A stretch of DNA of 64,000 nt from Aquidulcibacter sp. (GCA_027532555.1 JAPZTJ010000021.1:87864-151863), one strand, 5' to 3'. Counted from the first letter of the stretch, positions 42,788 through 52,825 are shown. Made by a program: numbers and translations. The notes: generated by a model from the sequence alone, not told the origin.

Positions 42788-43615
42788 CTAAGCGTTTGCC
42801 CGCCAAGCCTTCGCCAAAGCAAAGAAGCCTTCAGGCTCTATCGTCTCGGGCCGCGCCGTTGGATCAATGCCAGCGGCGCCTAAGATGGCTTCGCAATTTC
42901 CAAGTCCTTTGAGGCTGGCGCGCAACATTTTGCGCCGCTGGCCAAAGGCATGGGCAGTGACATGTTCGAGGCCCGCTAAATCTGCGAATGGCTTGTCATG
43001 GTCTTCCAAGATCACGATTGCACTTTCGACTTTGGGCGGCGGCACAAAGGCTAGGCGCGGCACATGCAGCGCCAGACGGGCATCGCAACGGGCTGCCGCC
43101 AGTACGGCAAGACGGCCGTAGTGCGAGCTGCCGGGGCGGGCACAGATGCGTTCGGCCACTTCGGTTTGAAACATCAAACACATCGGGCCACGCCAAGGCC
43201 CGGCTTTGAGCCACTTCACCAATAAAGGCGTGCCGACATTATAGGGTAGGTTCGAAATGATGCGGGCAGGGCCCGTCGCCCCATGGCTAGCGAGTAGGGC
43301 TTCCTCGTCAATCGCAAGCGCATCGGCTTCAATCACCACCAAGCGATCGAGCTGGTCAGCAAAAAAGCTTTTGAGGTGTGCCACAAAGCGGGGATCTTTT
43401 TCCACCACAATGACTTTCGCAGCCGGGCTTGCCAGAAGCGCATGGGTCAGGCCGCCCGGGCCTGGGCCAATCTCTAGCACCGTTTCGCCAGCTTGAATCC
43501 CGGCTAAGCGCGCAATCTTGCCAGTTAGATTTAGATCCAAGAGAAAGTGTTGGCCCAAGCTTTTGCGCGCGAACAAATCCGATTCTTCTAGTGCTTGTCG
43601 CAGATCGCCGCTCAT
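42788..43615 (-). CDS. ksgA: 16S rRNA adenine dimethyltransferase
   Basis: Dimethylates two adjacent adenines in helix 45 of 16S rRNA, also called RsmA. The 275-residue protein has KSLGQHFLLDLNL, the AdoMet motif VLEIGPGPGGLTHALL and the target-base motif NLPYNVGTPLL. Standard length. Its ATG overlaps the pdxA stop by four bases, so it is the last gene of the lptF to ksgA transcript. Loss gives kasugamycin resistance in other bacteria; nothing here suggests loss. Confidence 0.95.
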   Translation of the reverse strand: MSGDLRQALEESDLFARKSLGQHFLLDLNLTGKIARLAGIQAGETVLEIGPGPGGLTHALLASPAAKVIVVEKDPRFVAHLKSFFADQLDRLVVIEADALAIDEEALLASHGATGPARIISNLPYNVGTPLLVKWLKAGPWRGPMCLMFQTEVAERICARPGSSHYGRLAVLAAARCDARLALHVPRLAFVPPPKVESAIVILEDHDKPFADLAGLEHVTAHAFGQRRKMLRASLKGLGNCEAILGAAGIDPTARPETIEPEGFFALAKAWRANA

Positions 43616-44622
43616 TGGTTCATCCGCCCATGCGCCATCGCCGCCGCCATCTGAATAGCCGCAATCATGGATTCTGGACGGGCAATACCTCGTCCGGCTA
43701 TGTCAAACCCTGTCCCATGGTCGGGGCTGGTTCGGATGATTGGCAGACCCAAAGTCGCATTGACGCCGCCCCAAAAATCGAGTGCTTTGAGGGGGATCAG
43801 CGCCTGATCATGATACATGCAGATGGCCGCATCAAAGGTCGCGCGCGCTTCGGTATGGAAAAGGCTGTCGGCGGGTAGGGGGCCTCTGACATTGAGACCC
43901 ATAGATTGAAGGGCCGCAACTGCTGGGGCAATGATCCGGCTTTCTTCATCGCCAAACGCCCCGTCTTCACCCGCGTGCGGATTGAGTGCTGCAACGACTA
44001 AGCGGGGTGCGGTCAGTCCCAAATCGCGCTTTAGCGCTTCAGCAGTAACGAGACTCGCATGGATGATTGCTTCTTGCGTCAATCGGCTGGGGACTTCAGC
44101 GAGCGCGCAGTGAATGGTGACGGGGATAACGCGCAATCCATCGACTGCCAGCATCATTACAGGCCCGCGTGTTTGGTCAAAGGGGGTGGTCGACAACAGG
44201 GCCCCTAAAAACTCGGTATGGCCCGGATGACTAAAGCCTGCAGCCATCAAGACCGACTTTGCAAGTGGAGCGGTTACAAGGGCCAGAGCTTGACCAGAAA
44301 GAACCAAGTCGACGCCGCTTTCAATCGCGCCCAAAATTACGCCGGCATGGGCAGGATTTGGCTGGCCCAAGACCACACCGTGCGCCTCAAACCCCTGCAG
44401 CACTGGCAAGGCATCCCCGAAAACCTGGACAGCTTCAGAAGCCTCTTTAATGATTTGGGTTGGAACTGAGCCATAAAGCGCCGGGTCACCCAAGACGCAA
44501 AACGGCGTAGGACCATTACGTAACGCTTGCCAAGCTTTTGCTGTGACTTCTGGACCGATGCCTGCTGGATCGCCCATCGAGATGACCAGCGGCCGTTTCT
44601 GGGCTGATAAATCTAGCGTCAC
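43612..44622 (-). CDS. pdxA: 4-hydroxythreonine-4-phosphate dehydrogenase
   Basis: Oxidises 4-phosphohydroxythreonine in pyridoxal-phosphate synthesis. The protein has the opening VISMGDPAGIGPEVTAKAW, metal-binding histidine segments (FSHPGHTEFLG, PVTIHCALAEVP, CMYHDQALIPLK) and the end segment TSPDHGTGFDIAGRG. The start is uncertain: a GTG at 44622 gives a normal N-terminus just after the surA stop, whereas a GTG at 44652 overlaps surA by 26 bases but has a GGGA site. Its stop overlaps the ksgA start by four bases. The surA-pdxA-ksgA order matches the classical arrangement in other proteobacteria. Confidence 0.93.
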   Translation of the reverse strand: MTLDLSAQKRPLVISMGDPAGIGPEVTAKAWQALRNGPTPFCVLGDPALYGSVPTQIIKEASEAVQVFGDALPVLQGFEAHGVVLGQPNPAHAGVILGAIESGVDLVLSGQALALVTAPLAKSVLMAAGFSHPGHTEFLGALLSTTPFDQTRGPVMMLAVDGLRVIPVTIHCALAEVPSRLTQEAIIHASLVTAEALKRDLGLTAPRLVVAALNPHAGEDGAFGDEESRIIAPAVAALQSMGLNVRGPLPADSLFHTEARATFDAAICMYHDQALIPLKALDFWGGVNATLGLPIIRTSPDHGTGFDIAGRGIARPESMIAAIQMAAAMAHGRMNQ

Positions 44623-44626
44623 GCGA

Positions 44627-45922
44627 TCAAGGCTGGATAATCGCCGCTTCACGGCGGATGTCCCGCAGATAGCGGCGGGCGATTAGGGCCAATTCCTGAT
44701 CATACAGGCGGTCTTCCAATTGCTCGAGCGTCGGGATGTCAGAGCCCGTGTTTTCACGGTCACACAACACCATGACATGGACACCGGCATCTGTACGGAA
44801 CACCGCGCTGGCTTGCCCATTCGAAAGGCCAAGTGCTTGGGTGCGGAAAGGCTCACCTAAATCTTCGTCTTGAATTTCACCATAATCAATGACTTCAAGC
44901 GAACTGCGTTGAGCCGCACGTGTTACGCCATCACAGCCGTTGCGCAATGCGTCACGGCTTAGGCGGGCGGCCTGCTCAGCGCGCCTCCAAGTGGCTTCAT
45001 CTGAACCAGCCGCAACTTTGCGGGTCATTTCTTTCAGCTTCAGTGTGGCTTTAGGTGGACTGGGTTCACGCTTTTCACGGACAGAAACGATCATGACGCC
45101 GCCGGGAACAACAATCGGGTCACTAACGGTGCCGGGGCCCATTTGCTCCACAGCGGCAGCTACTTCTGTCTTTAACTCGCCCAAGGTAATCCAGCCCATA
45201 TCGCCGCCGGTGGAGGCCGATGGAGCAAAAGAGAATTGCTGTGCAACCAATTGGAACGGCGTCCCACCCCTTAATTGTTGCACCAAGGTCTTGGCACCTT
45301 CGAGCGTTTGGGGTGCACTTTGAGCATTTTCATCTTCAAGAAAAATCTCAGAAAGTAGATATTGCGGCTTGTTTGTATTGGCTAAAATACGATCAAGAGA
45401 AGACTTGACCTGGTCTCGATTGACCCGCACGCGCGATCCAAAGCGACCGCTGACAATCCGCTGCCACACAATTTCAGCGCGGGTCTTGTCGCGATAGCTT
45501 TGAGCAGAAACGCCGATTTCCGCCAGATCGCGGAAAAAGGTCTCTAGCGTGGCCCCGTTTTGTCGGGCTTGGTTCGTCAAGATGCGGTCAACTTCGCGGT
45601 CTGATGCATCCACTTTGAATTTCGATGCCTCCTGCAATTGAAGACGCTCATCAATCAGGCCATTTAGCGCTGCCGAAGTGGCGCGCTGGACAAGCTCTGG
45701 TGTGATTTGCTGGGCACCAGATGTCGCAATCAGAAATTGAACCCGTTGACGCACATCCAGGCGAGTAATCGGCTGATCATTTACAATTGCGGCAACGCCT
45801 TCACTTAAAGGGCGCCCTTGAGCCAGACTTGTTTGAGGCTTTAACCAGATTGCGCAAGAGAGCGCCAGCACCGCACCTAGTGCGACGCGGCCTGCACATC
45901 CGCTGATTGTCCCCTTACTCAT
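44627..45922 (-). CDS. surA: Periplasmic SurA-type peptidyl-prolyl isomerase/chaperone
   Basis: A 431-residue outer-membrane-protein chaperone. A signal peptide covers about residues 1-34 (RVALGAVLALSCAIWLKPQ ends before SLAQG). The SurA N-terminal domain follows (VAAIVNDQPITRLDVRQRVQ), and then one parvulin domain is clear (about 200-300, LSEIFLEDENAQ, then QFSFAPSASTGGDMGWI); the second isomerase domain is weak or altered. The ATG at 45922 is chosen for its GGAG site eight bases upstream; an ATG at 45967 adds 15 residues that weaken the signal peptide. It follows lptD by about 137 bases. Confidence 0.9.
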   Translation of the reverse strand: MSKGTISGCAGRVALGAVLALSCAIWLKPQTSLAQGRPLSEGVAAIVNDQPITRLDVRQRVQFLIATSGAQQITPELVQRATSAALNGLIDERLQLQEASKFKVDASDREVDRILTNQARQNGATLETFFRDLAEIGVSAQSYRDKTRAEIVWQRIVSGRFGSRVRVNRDQVKSSLDRILANTNKPQYLLSEIFLEDENAQSAPQTLEGAKTLVQQLRGGTPFQLVAQQFSFAPSASTGGDMGWITLGELKTEVAAAVEQMGPGTVSDPIVVPGGVMIVSVREKREPSPPKATLKLKEMTRKVAAGSDEATWRRAEQAARLSRDALRNGCDGVTRAAQRSSLEVIDYGEIQDEDLGEPFRTQALGLSNGQASAVFRTDAGVHVMVLCDRENTGSDIPTLEQLEDRLYDQELALIARRYLRDIRREAAIIQP

Positions 45923-46059
45923 CCATTCACTCCGTGCGCCTGTGCGCGATTGTTGACGTTTTGCCATAGTCTTTTAGCCGAAAATCCGTTCATGACCAAC
46001 GGACTCATCAGGTGCAAGTCAATGCACAGTAAATTTGTCGATCTTTGGGCAGAGATTTC

Positions 46060-48369
46060 TCAGTCAAATGGGGCGTCAGACAGCTCTCCCAAAGTGCGGA
46101 ATGCAATTTGGAAGCGGATAGATTGCGAGGGCTCAATGAAGCGATTTCGAGTTCCAAGTTCTTCATAGAAGATACGGAAATCAGTGCAGTCGTCGCCATA
46201 AATCACGCCATAAGCAGAACGCAGATTAGTGTCACTCTTGAAGTCGCGATAAAGCGAACCAAACAGTTTGAAGTTTTTATTGAGCGTTAGGATAATCGAG
46301 CCCTGCAATTCTTTGTTGGCGCGGGTGGCACCGGCGGCACTGGAATCAAATTCATGATACCGAAGGTTCGTCTCCGTGCGCCATATTTTTAGTCGCGTTA
46401 TGGCCTCGGTATGGACCAGCTTCCCAGTTTCAGGATCGACGCGCAACCGACCACTCAAGCTGCCATAATCGCCGTATCGGAGCTCAAAATCGCCAACCCA
46501 GTCCGATTCCTTTCGGTCCAGATTTGAGGCGCGGCTGAAAGCGCTCGCATCATCGGTCCGGATGCGGCGTCCTAGAAATGCGCTCGCGCGCAGTGGCAGC
46601 GGATTAGCCTCAGACGTTGGCAGAACGTCGATCCCCGCCCGCAAGCCAAGACTGACTCGGCTCCCCGGCTCCCACAAATCCATCCCTGCCGCTCCAGCTG
46701 GGCGGAACAAGCTGGTTGCATCCATTTCAAAGCCTAGAGCATCTTCCACGCGGACGCGGCTTTGCTGATCATCTTTGCTGGCGACCGTCAGCGACATCCG
46801 CGGCTCTAAAGTCAAATTGAAGCGGTTGCCGGGACGTATTAGGGGCCAACGCAGGTCAATAGATGCCAACCCTAAACCCCGGCCAAACGAATCCGCCTTT
46901 AGGGGCGTGCTCGACACAGCCCCGGTATTGGAGCCTTCACTATAGTCAAAATAATCACCACGTACCATCGCCATTGGCTCAAGGACAAAGCCGCCGGGAA
47001 GAATTTGTGTGCCTCGCCACGTTGCGCCAATGTTGCCACGGATGGAGTCCAAACGTCCTTCCGTCCGCATGAGCGATACGGCAGAACCAGACACATCGAG
47101 GCGGCCATTCATCGGACCAATCAGCCAGCGATACGTGCCGTCCACGAGTGGCGCGACGCGTGGAAGGTTTTTCCGCCGTTCTCCTGGCACCAGGTCTTGA
47201 AATACAGCACTTAAAGACCTCACATAAAATCGGTCGGTTTGGCCTTGCACGTACAGCTGGGACATAAGCCGCGAGGTTTGTGGGCGGACTAAGCCTGCCT
47301 GTAAATTCTCCTGCCCAATCCGATAGCGGAAAAGGTAGAGATCATCACTGGCACTTTCGGCGGTAAAGCCCCAGTTCCAAGTGTCGTTGATTTTAAACTC
47401 GCCATTGCCAAAGATATGGCCGCGCCAGTCAGATTCTCCGAATTTCTCGCCACGCTTGCCAAAGAATTTTTCCTTGGTGACGGTACCATTCAGGACGACG
47501 CCACCAGAATAGAATTTCCGGCGATAATCCAGTTGAAGAACCGGATTGATATATTGGCTGATGATTGGCGTAATGGTGATGTCTGACGATGCGTCAATAA
47601 CCTGCAAATAGGGCTGCTCGATATAGTAGCCATTACGAGACGATTCGCCGGGTTTGGGTTGTAACAGCCCCGAACGCCGCCCGGCCGATGGATCCCCATG
47701 GGCGAAGTAAGGGACGTATAGAACTGGGACGCCCTTAACTTCAAAGACAACATCATTATAAACAATCGACTCTGTGCGCTCATTCTGCAATGCCCGACGG
47801 GCTCGGATGATCCAAGAAGGTTTGGTCTTGCCATCTTTACAGATAGGGCAAGCGGTAAACACTGCTTGCGACATGAGTTTCCGGTCGCCTTCGCGGGTCA
47901 CAACTGCATTGGCTGCCAAAGTCGAGCCGTCAGCAAACTTGGAGGCAAAATTGCCTGCCACCCCACTTGATAGCTCATCATCTAAAGTCAGCTCGTCGGC
48001 GAAGGTCGTTGAACCATCGTCATTAACGACCGTGACATTGCCAAGAGCTTTTACGATGCCGGTTTTCTGATTGTAATTTATTTGGTCTGCACGGACCGTG
48101 CGTCCATTATTCCGCGCGGTCACATTACCTTTGGCAATGAGGACTCCGACTTCGTCACCCTGCTCGATCGCGTCAGCTTCCAATAATACGGGGTCTTCAG
48201 CTCTAGTTGGCGCACGTGTGTCGGTTATCGCAGTCCTATTGGTTACAACCTTTGCAGCAGGTGCATCTTGCAGATTCCAATCTGGTTTCTCTCGCGCAAT
48301 CGCGAGCGCTGGAACGAAAAGGGTTCCAAGCGATACGGCCAATAACTGACGATGCAGTGCGCGGGTCAT
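46060..48369 (-). CDS. lptD: LPS-assembly outer-membrane protein LptD
   Basis: A 769-residue barrel that inserts lipopolysaccharide into the outer leaflet with LptE. A signal peptide (RQLLAVSLGTLFVPALAIA) is followed by an OstA/LptA-like N-terminal domain (about 50-180, VLIAKGNVTARNNGRTVRAD) and then the barrel to the end. Two cysteines (ACPIC) sit in the N-terminal part and one near the C-terminus (DDCTDF), fewer than the four of E. coli, so the disulfide pattern must differ. A GAGGA site lies seven bases before the ATG. It continues the lptF-lptG transcript. Confidence 0.95.
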   Translation of the reverse strand: MTRALHRQLLAVSLGTLFVPALAIAREKPDWNLQDAPAAKVVTNRTAITDTRAPTRAEDPVLLEADAIEQGDEVGVLIAKGNVTARNNGRTVRADQINYNQKTGIVKALGNVTVVNDDGSTTFADELTLDDELSSGVAGNFASKFADGSTLAANAVVTREGDRKLMSQAVFTACPICKDGKTKPSWIIRARRALQNERTESIVYNDVVFEVKGVPVLYVPYFAHGDPSAGRRSGLLQPKPGESSRNGYYIEQPYLQVIDASSDITITPIISQYINPVLQLDYRRKFYSGGVVLNGTVTKEKFFGKRGEKFGESDWRGHIFGNGEFKINDTWNWGFTAESASDDLYLFRYRIGQENLQAGLVRPQTSRLMSQLYVQGQTDRFYVRSLSAVFQDLVPGERRKNLPRVAPLVDGTYRWLIGPMNGRLDVSGSAVSLMRTEGRLDSIRGNIGATWRGTQILPGGFVLEPMAMVRGDYFDYSEGSNTGAVSSTPLKADSFGRGLGLASIDLRWPLIRPGNRFNLTLEPRMSLTVASKDDQQSRVRVEDALGFEMDATSLFRPAGAAGMDLWEPGSRVSLGLRAGIDVLPTSEANPLPLRASAFLGRRIRTDDASAFSRASNLDRKESDWVGDFELRYGDYGSLSGRLRVDPETGKLVHTEAITRLKIWRTETNLRYHEFDSSAAGATRANKELQGSIILTLNKNFKLFGSLYRDFKSDTNLRSAYGVIYGDDCTDFRIFYEELGTRNRFIEPSQSIRFQIAFRTLGELSDAPFD

Positions 48370-48450
48370 AAGCGATCCTCGATGAGACGCCTCAGCGAAA
48401 AAGATTGTTTGGGTGTAAAGAGTGACTCACCCTGCGTCTAGCGTCTAAGC

Positions 48451-49548
48451 TCACCCGTCCTCGCGATAGGACACTGTCGCCAGTGCAATAAACAAGGCTG
48501 CAAGTGGTGGACACCACGCTGCAATCCAGCTCGGCGCATAGCCCGCCGTGGCCAAAGCGCCAGAAATATCATTTATGAAATAGACAAGCAGTCCAGCTGT
48601 GATTGCTGCCGCTGCCATAATGGCTCTATGCCCGAAACGATCGCTGCTCAGGGACAAAACAGCTGCGATCATAGCCATCGACAAGAGCGCAATTGGGAGC
48701 GCTAGTTTCCGATGGAATTGCAACCAATAACGCTGGGGAGAGCCCCCCGCAGCTTCGGCATCGCGTGCAGCACGCGGGAGGTCCCAAATCGACATCGCCC
48801 GGGCCGTTGCATCTTTATTTTTCTGGCTGTCTTCTAAGCGATCCTTGAGAATTGGAAATGTAAGCCTCCTAAAAGGCGCGGCTTGAGCACCGATTGACGA
48901 TTTGACGCCGTTGAACAGGGTCCACGATTGTTCCGTGCGTGTTGCGGTCATTGCATCATAGCGTGCGATGAAACGTGAATCTGTCTTGCTAAAGGTTAGC
49001 AGGGTCACGTTGCTATACTGCCCTGCCGAGCCTGCCTCAGCTGAGATCGTTAGCTGGAAGTCCGGCCCGCGATCCTTGATCCACATCACCGTGCGGCCAC
49101 CTTCGCCGGTCTTGGTGGTGGCTACCGCAGTGAGAGCCTGCAATTGGGTTTCATAGGCGAGGTTCAGGCGGGCCGATGATGGACCGAGGATGAAGATTGC
49201 AAACAGTCCGACCAAGGCCGCCAAGACCGCAACTGGACTCAAAAAGCGCCAGGTCGACACCCCAGAGGCCCGCATAGCTACAATCTCAGAGCTTCGTGCC
49301 AATCGCATAAAGGTGACGATCGAGCCCACAAGAACTGCAAACGGCAAGGCCAGTTCCAGAATTCCTGGTGTGCGCATCAAAGTAAAGCGCAGGGCGGTGA
49401 ACGTGTTAGCATTCGCCACCCCGGAGACGTTACGCAATTGCTCAACGATATCGACCAAAATGATCGAGAGGCACACCCCGCCTGCCGCTACCAAAATGCC
49501 ATATAATGTGAGCTTGAAGATATAGATATCCAGCCGGCTAATGTGCAT
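48451..49548 (-). CDS. lptG: LPS export ABC transporter permease LptG
   Basis: A 365-residue inner-membrane permease, half of the LptBFG complex that lifts lipopolysaccharide from the membrane. Helices lie at residues about 12-33, 55-80, 98-120 and in a C-terminal group (about 265-360), around a periplasmic beta-jellyroll (about 130-255, the LPS-carrying part). It begins DIYIFKLTLYGILVAAGGVC, typical of LptG. Its start overlaps the lptF end by 11 bases. The ATPase LptB is not in this window. Confidence 0.94.
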   Translation of the reverse strand: MHISRLDIYIFKLTLYGILVAAGGVCLSIILVDIVEQLRNVSGVANANTFTALRFTLMRTPGILELALPFAVLVGSIVTFMRLARSSEIVAMRASGVSTWRFLSPVAVLAALVGLFAIFILGPSSARLNLAYETQLQALTAVATTKTGEGGRTVMWIKDRGPDFQLTISAEAGSAGQYSNVTLLTFSKTDSRFIARYDAMTATRTEQSWTLFNGVKSSIGAQAAPFRRLTFPILKDRLEDSQKNKDATARAMSIWDLPRAARDAEAAGGSPQRYWLQFHRKLALPIALLSMAMIAAVLSLSSDRFGHRAIMAAAAITAGLLVYFINDISGALATAGYAPSWIAAWCPPLAALFIALATVSYREDG

Positions 49549-50689
49549 AATCGCCCCGCCTATGAGACTTCGATACGGCCTCCAGATTGTCTGATAAACT
49601 TACAAAACTGGGTAAGGGCGTCCGCATTGAACGGGTTGCAAAGAAAAGAACAGCTAAGGGGATAAGATAGAGCACGAGGCCAAGGCCCGGTGTGTCAGCA
49701 ACCGTCGGAATCAAGCCCGTAAAGCTCAAGAGCATGAAGATCAGTCCACCAAAAGCCCATCCAATCCGAGCAGCATAGCCTTGACGCGAGAACGAGCCCC
49801 CCAAAACTGCCAGCATCGCTAAAGCGACAGCTGACAGGCATATAATCGGGGCGGCCAACCTTCGATGGGCTTCGGCCAATAAATCTCCAACATGGTCTCG
49901 GTCCCAATAATCGGTAAGATCCGGCTTCAACAATTGGGGCAAGAATCGGTCTGAGGGTTTGTAGAAAAGCTCAAGATTTTTGTCGGCAAAGCCACGTAAC
50001 TCAACGACATAATTAGAAAAACCAATCAAATCGATCTGACCGTTTTCCAGTTTTCGTTGGACTGACCCATCTTGCAGAACGATCACGGGTCCGGTTTCAA
50101 GCTTGGCAATTGTGCCACGTTGCGCAGCATAGATTACCGGGTTTGAAGCAGACTTGGTGTCAGAAATGATAAGGCCATTCAAGGTTCCGTCGCGGTCAAT
50201 GCGCCGGGCAAAAATCATCAGGCCATCGACGGTCGAACGAAACTCACCCTCGCGGACCATTGAGCTCGCAAAATCAGCGCGTATTTCAAACAAGCGCTCG
50301 CGCATTTCCCGCAGTGCCAGAGGTTGGACAAACAAATTGACAGCCAGCGCCGCAACCGCGCCAACAGCAGCTAATCTGAAGGCAGGTTCCGCCACCTTCC
50401 ACAAGGTCCAGCCCGCGCCATAGGCTACAATGATCTCATTATCTTGATGCAGCCGGCCATAGGTCCAACTCACTGCCGCGAATAGACCGACCGGCATAAC
50501 AATCGCCATGATCTGGGGCGTCGCCAATAGAGAGATGCCCAAGAAGGTTGCCGCACTTTGGCCACGCTCAAAGAGCAAATCGAGCTGTGAGAGACTTTGG
50601 GTCAATAAAGCAATCAGCGTTAACCCGACCATAATCAGGAGAAACACTGGGACCAATTGGCCAAAATAATAGCGTTGGAGCTTATTCAT
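49538..50689 (-). CDS. lptF: LPS export ABC transporter permease LptF
   Basis: A 383-residue inner-membrane permease, the partner of LptG. It starts with LQRYYFGQLVPVFLLIMVGL and has MPVGLFAAVSWTYGRLHQDNEI (the cytoplasmic coupling helix) near residue 65, a periplasmic jellyroll (about 130-265) and a final group of helices. It is the first gene of the LPS operon, divergent from pepA across about 165 bases that must hold both promoters. The C-terminal tail past residue 360 is hydrophilic. Confidence 0.94.
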   Translation of the reverse strand: MNKLQRYYFGQLVPVFLLIMVGLTLIALLTQSLSQLDLLFERGQSAATFLGISLLATPQIMAIVMPVGLFAAVSWTYGRLHQDNEIIVAYGAGWTLWKVAEPAFRLAAVGAVAALAVNLFVQPLALREMRERLFEIRADFASSMVREGEFRSTVDGLMIFARRIDRDGTLNGLIISDTKSASNPVIYAAQRGTIAKLETGPVIVLQDGSVQRKLENGQIDLIGFSNYVVELRGFADKNLELFYKPSDRFLPQLLKPDLTDYWDRDHVGDLLAEAHRRLAAPIICLSAVALAMLAVLGGSFSRQGYAARIGWAFGGLIFMLLSFTGLIPTVADTPGLGLVLYLIPLAVLFFATRSMRTPLPSFVSLSDNLEAVSKSHRRGDYAH

Positions 50690-50855
50690 GGTTCCGTTAG
50701 CTGTGCTGGGGAAGCAACGATTGGCAGCTTGCCAGTTGCACCTAACACCGTGCCGCGCAATTTAGAAGCCATCATCTTTACATCCAGCTTGGCTGGGTCA
50801 GTTTGTTGACCTCTTGCTAGGGCAGGCAGGTGCAAGATTTGGGAGCGTGAAAGCT

Positions 50856-52346
50856 ATGAAAATCGAATTTACTTCCGGTACAGAAGCGAAGGCCGTCATT
50901 GCGTTTGTTGGCCAAGCCGACGGTCAAATGGCGCTGTCGCCGCCTGCTCAAAAACTCGACCGGGCCTGCAAATCCCGGCTCTCTAAGGCCGCAGCAGCCG
51001 CAAAATTCAACGGTGCGTCTGGCAAGGTTCTAAGCATTCACGCCCCAAGCGGCACGCTTGATGTCGTGGTGTTGGTTGGCATTGGTGATCTTGCAAAAGT
51101 CGACGGCGCTGCGCTGGAGCGGGCAGCAGCTTCGGGGACAAAAGCGCTGCTGACGGCTGGCATCGAAACCGCCAGCGTGGCTCTGGCAGGCTGGAAAAAG
51201 GTTGCCACTGCTGCCCATGCAGCGCGAATCGGTTTTGGGGCCGCTTTGGCAGCATATCGCTTCGACACCTATCGCACCCAATTGAAGGCTGAACAGAAGC
51301 CTAGCCTGAAGACACTCGAAATTGATGTGCCAGAAGGCGGGGACGTTTGGGCAGCCCACCAAGCCGTTGTTGATGGCGTCAGCTTCGCCCGTGACCTCGT
51401 CAACGAGCCTGCCAATGTGCTTCACCCTGAAGAATTCGCCAAGCGCTTGAAGGAGTTGAAGTCGCTTGGCGTTGAGGTCGAAGTGTTGGGTGAAGCGCAA
51501 ATGGCTGCTTTAGGCATGCATTCGCTCTTAGGCGTCGGACTAGGTTCCGCGCGCGAAAGCCAATTGGTGGTGATGAAGTGGCAGGGTGGTGGTGACGAAG
51601 CCCCGCTGGCCTTGGTTGGTAAGGGTGTGTGCTTTGATACAGGTGGCATCTCGTTGAAGCCTTCTGGTGGAATGGAGGATATGAAGGGTGACATGGGTGG
51701 CGCTGCTGCGGTTGCTGGTGCCATGCGCGCCATCGCCGGTCGTAAGGCAAAAGCCAATGTTGTCGGTCTCGTCGGCCTTGTTGAAAATATGCCAGACGGC
51801 CTTGCCCAGCGCCCAGGCGATATTGTCACCTCCATGAGTGGTCAAACGATTGAGATCTTGAACACTGACGCTGAGGGCCGCTTGGTTCTTTGTGACGTCA
51901 TGACTTATGCGCAAGAAAAGCACGCCCCAAAGGCCATGATCGACCTCGCGACCCTCACCGGCGCGATCATCATCTCCCTTGGTCATGAGTTTGCCGGTCT
52001 GTTCTCAAACTCGGATGACTTGTCCGCCAAGATCACCAAGGCCGGGACCGTGGCCGAAGAGCCCGTGTGGCGCTTCCCGCTGACCCCAGCCTATAACAAG
52101 CTGATGGACAGCCCCATTGCTGATATGAAGAACGTGCAGCGTTCTGGCGGCGGGGCAGGTGCAGGTTCAATCACCGCAGCGCAATTCCTGCAGCGCTTTG
52201 TGAAAGAAGGCGTGGACTGGGCTCATATCGATATCGCGGGCACCGCTTGGAAGCCCGGCAATGATGATCCGCGTGAGCCTTCTTGGGGCACTGGCTATGG
52301 CGTGCGTCTCTTGAACCGCTTAGTTGCGGACTCGTTTGAAGGCTAA
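50856..52346 (+). CDS. pepA: Leucyl aminopeptidase (cytosol aminopeptidase, M17)
   Basis: A 496-residue two-metal aminopeptidase, forming hexamers in the cytoplasm. The catalytic C-terminal half has VGKGVCFDTGGISLKPSGGM, the family signature NTDAEGRLVL (residues 336-345) and VWRFPLTPAYNKLMDS. The N-terminal domain (1-170) is less conserved, as usual. The ATG at 50856 has a GGGAG site ten bases away. Some PepA proteins also bind DNA; whether this one does cannot be seen. The next gene, holC, follows after five bases, a common arrangement in proteobacteria. Confidence 0.94.
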   Translation: MKIEFTSGTEAKAVIAFVGQADGQMALSPPAQKLDRACKSRLSKAAAAAKFNGASGKVLSIHAPSGTLDVVVLVGIGDLAKVDGAALERAAASGTKALLTAGIETASVALAGWKKVATAAHAARIGFGAALAAYRFDTYRTQLKAEQKPSLKTLEIDVPEGGDVWAAHQAVVDGVSFARDLVNEPANVLHPEEFAKRLKELKSLGVEVEVLGEAQMAALGMHSLLGVGLGSARESQLVVMKWQGGGDEAPLALVGKGVCFDTGGISLKPSGGMEDMKGDMGGAAAVAGAMRAIAGRKAKANVVGLVGLVENMPDGLAQRPGDIVTSMSGQTIEILNTDAEGRLVLCDVMTYAQEKHAPKAMIDLATLTGAIIISLGHEFAGLFSNSDDLSAKITKAGTVAEEPVWRFPLTPAYNKLMDSPIADMKNVQRSGGGAGAGSITAAQFLQRFVKEGVDWAHIDIAGTAWKPGNDDPREPSWGTGYGVRLLNRLVADSFEG

Positions 52347-52351
52347 AGTTC

Positions 52352-52825
52352 ATGACCGAAGCGGCGGCCGAAATCTGGTTCTATCATCTGGAATCGGCCA
52401 GCGTCGAAGAGACTTTGCCGCCGCTTATTGAGAAATGCTTAGAGCGAGGGTGGCGCGCGCAGGTGCTGTCCCCCTCGTCTGAGCGGTTGCAGGCGCTCGA
52501 CAGCCATTTATGGACTTGGAAGCCTAACTCTTGGCTGCCTCATCAACCCCCGGGGGCGGAAGACAGTCACCTTTCGCCGATTGAGTTGGGGGTGAGCCCT
52601 GTTGGCCAATCTGAACCCTGTGCCAGTGCCGAGGCGGTGTTTCTCCTTGATGGAGCGAGTTGGGGGTCTTTAAACGGGGTGGTCCGGATCTTTGTGTTGT
52701 TTGATGGCCGAGACGCCGACAATGTCAGCCATGCGCGCCAGCAATGGCGGGTGGCCAAAGAGGCAGGCCTTTTGCCGACCTATTGGCGACAAGGAGAGGA
52801 TGGACGATGGGCAAAGAATGGCTGA
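52352..52825 (+). CDS. holC: DNA polymerase III chi subunit
   Basis: A 157-residue clamp-loader accessory protein that links the clamp loader to single-stranded-DNA-binding protein. It starts with EIWFYHLESASVEETLPPLI and has GWRAQVLSPSSERLQALDSH, then LWTWKPNSWLPH, the usual HolC marks. The C-terminus ends in RWAKNG. It follows pepA at five bases and is overlapped by 19 bases by the next gene, suggesting co-translation. Confidence 0.92.
   Translation: MTEAAAEIWFYHLESASVEETLPPLIEKCLERGWRAQVLSPSSERLQALDSHLWTWKPNSWLPHQPPGAEDSHLSPIELGVSPVGQSEPCASAEAVFLLDGASWGSLNGVVRIFVLFDGRDADNVSHARQQWRVAKEAGLLPTYWRQGEDGRWAKNG

Noticed and set aside
50700..50720. GGGGAAGC near lptF/pepA as a third copy of the extragenic repeat
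   Set aside because: Only the eight-base arm matches, with no partner arm or neighbouring module.
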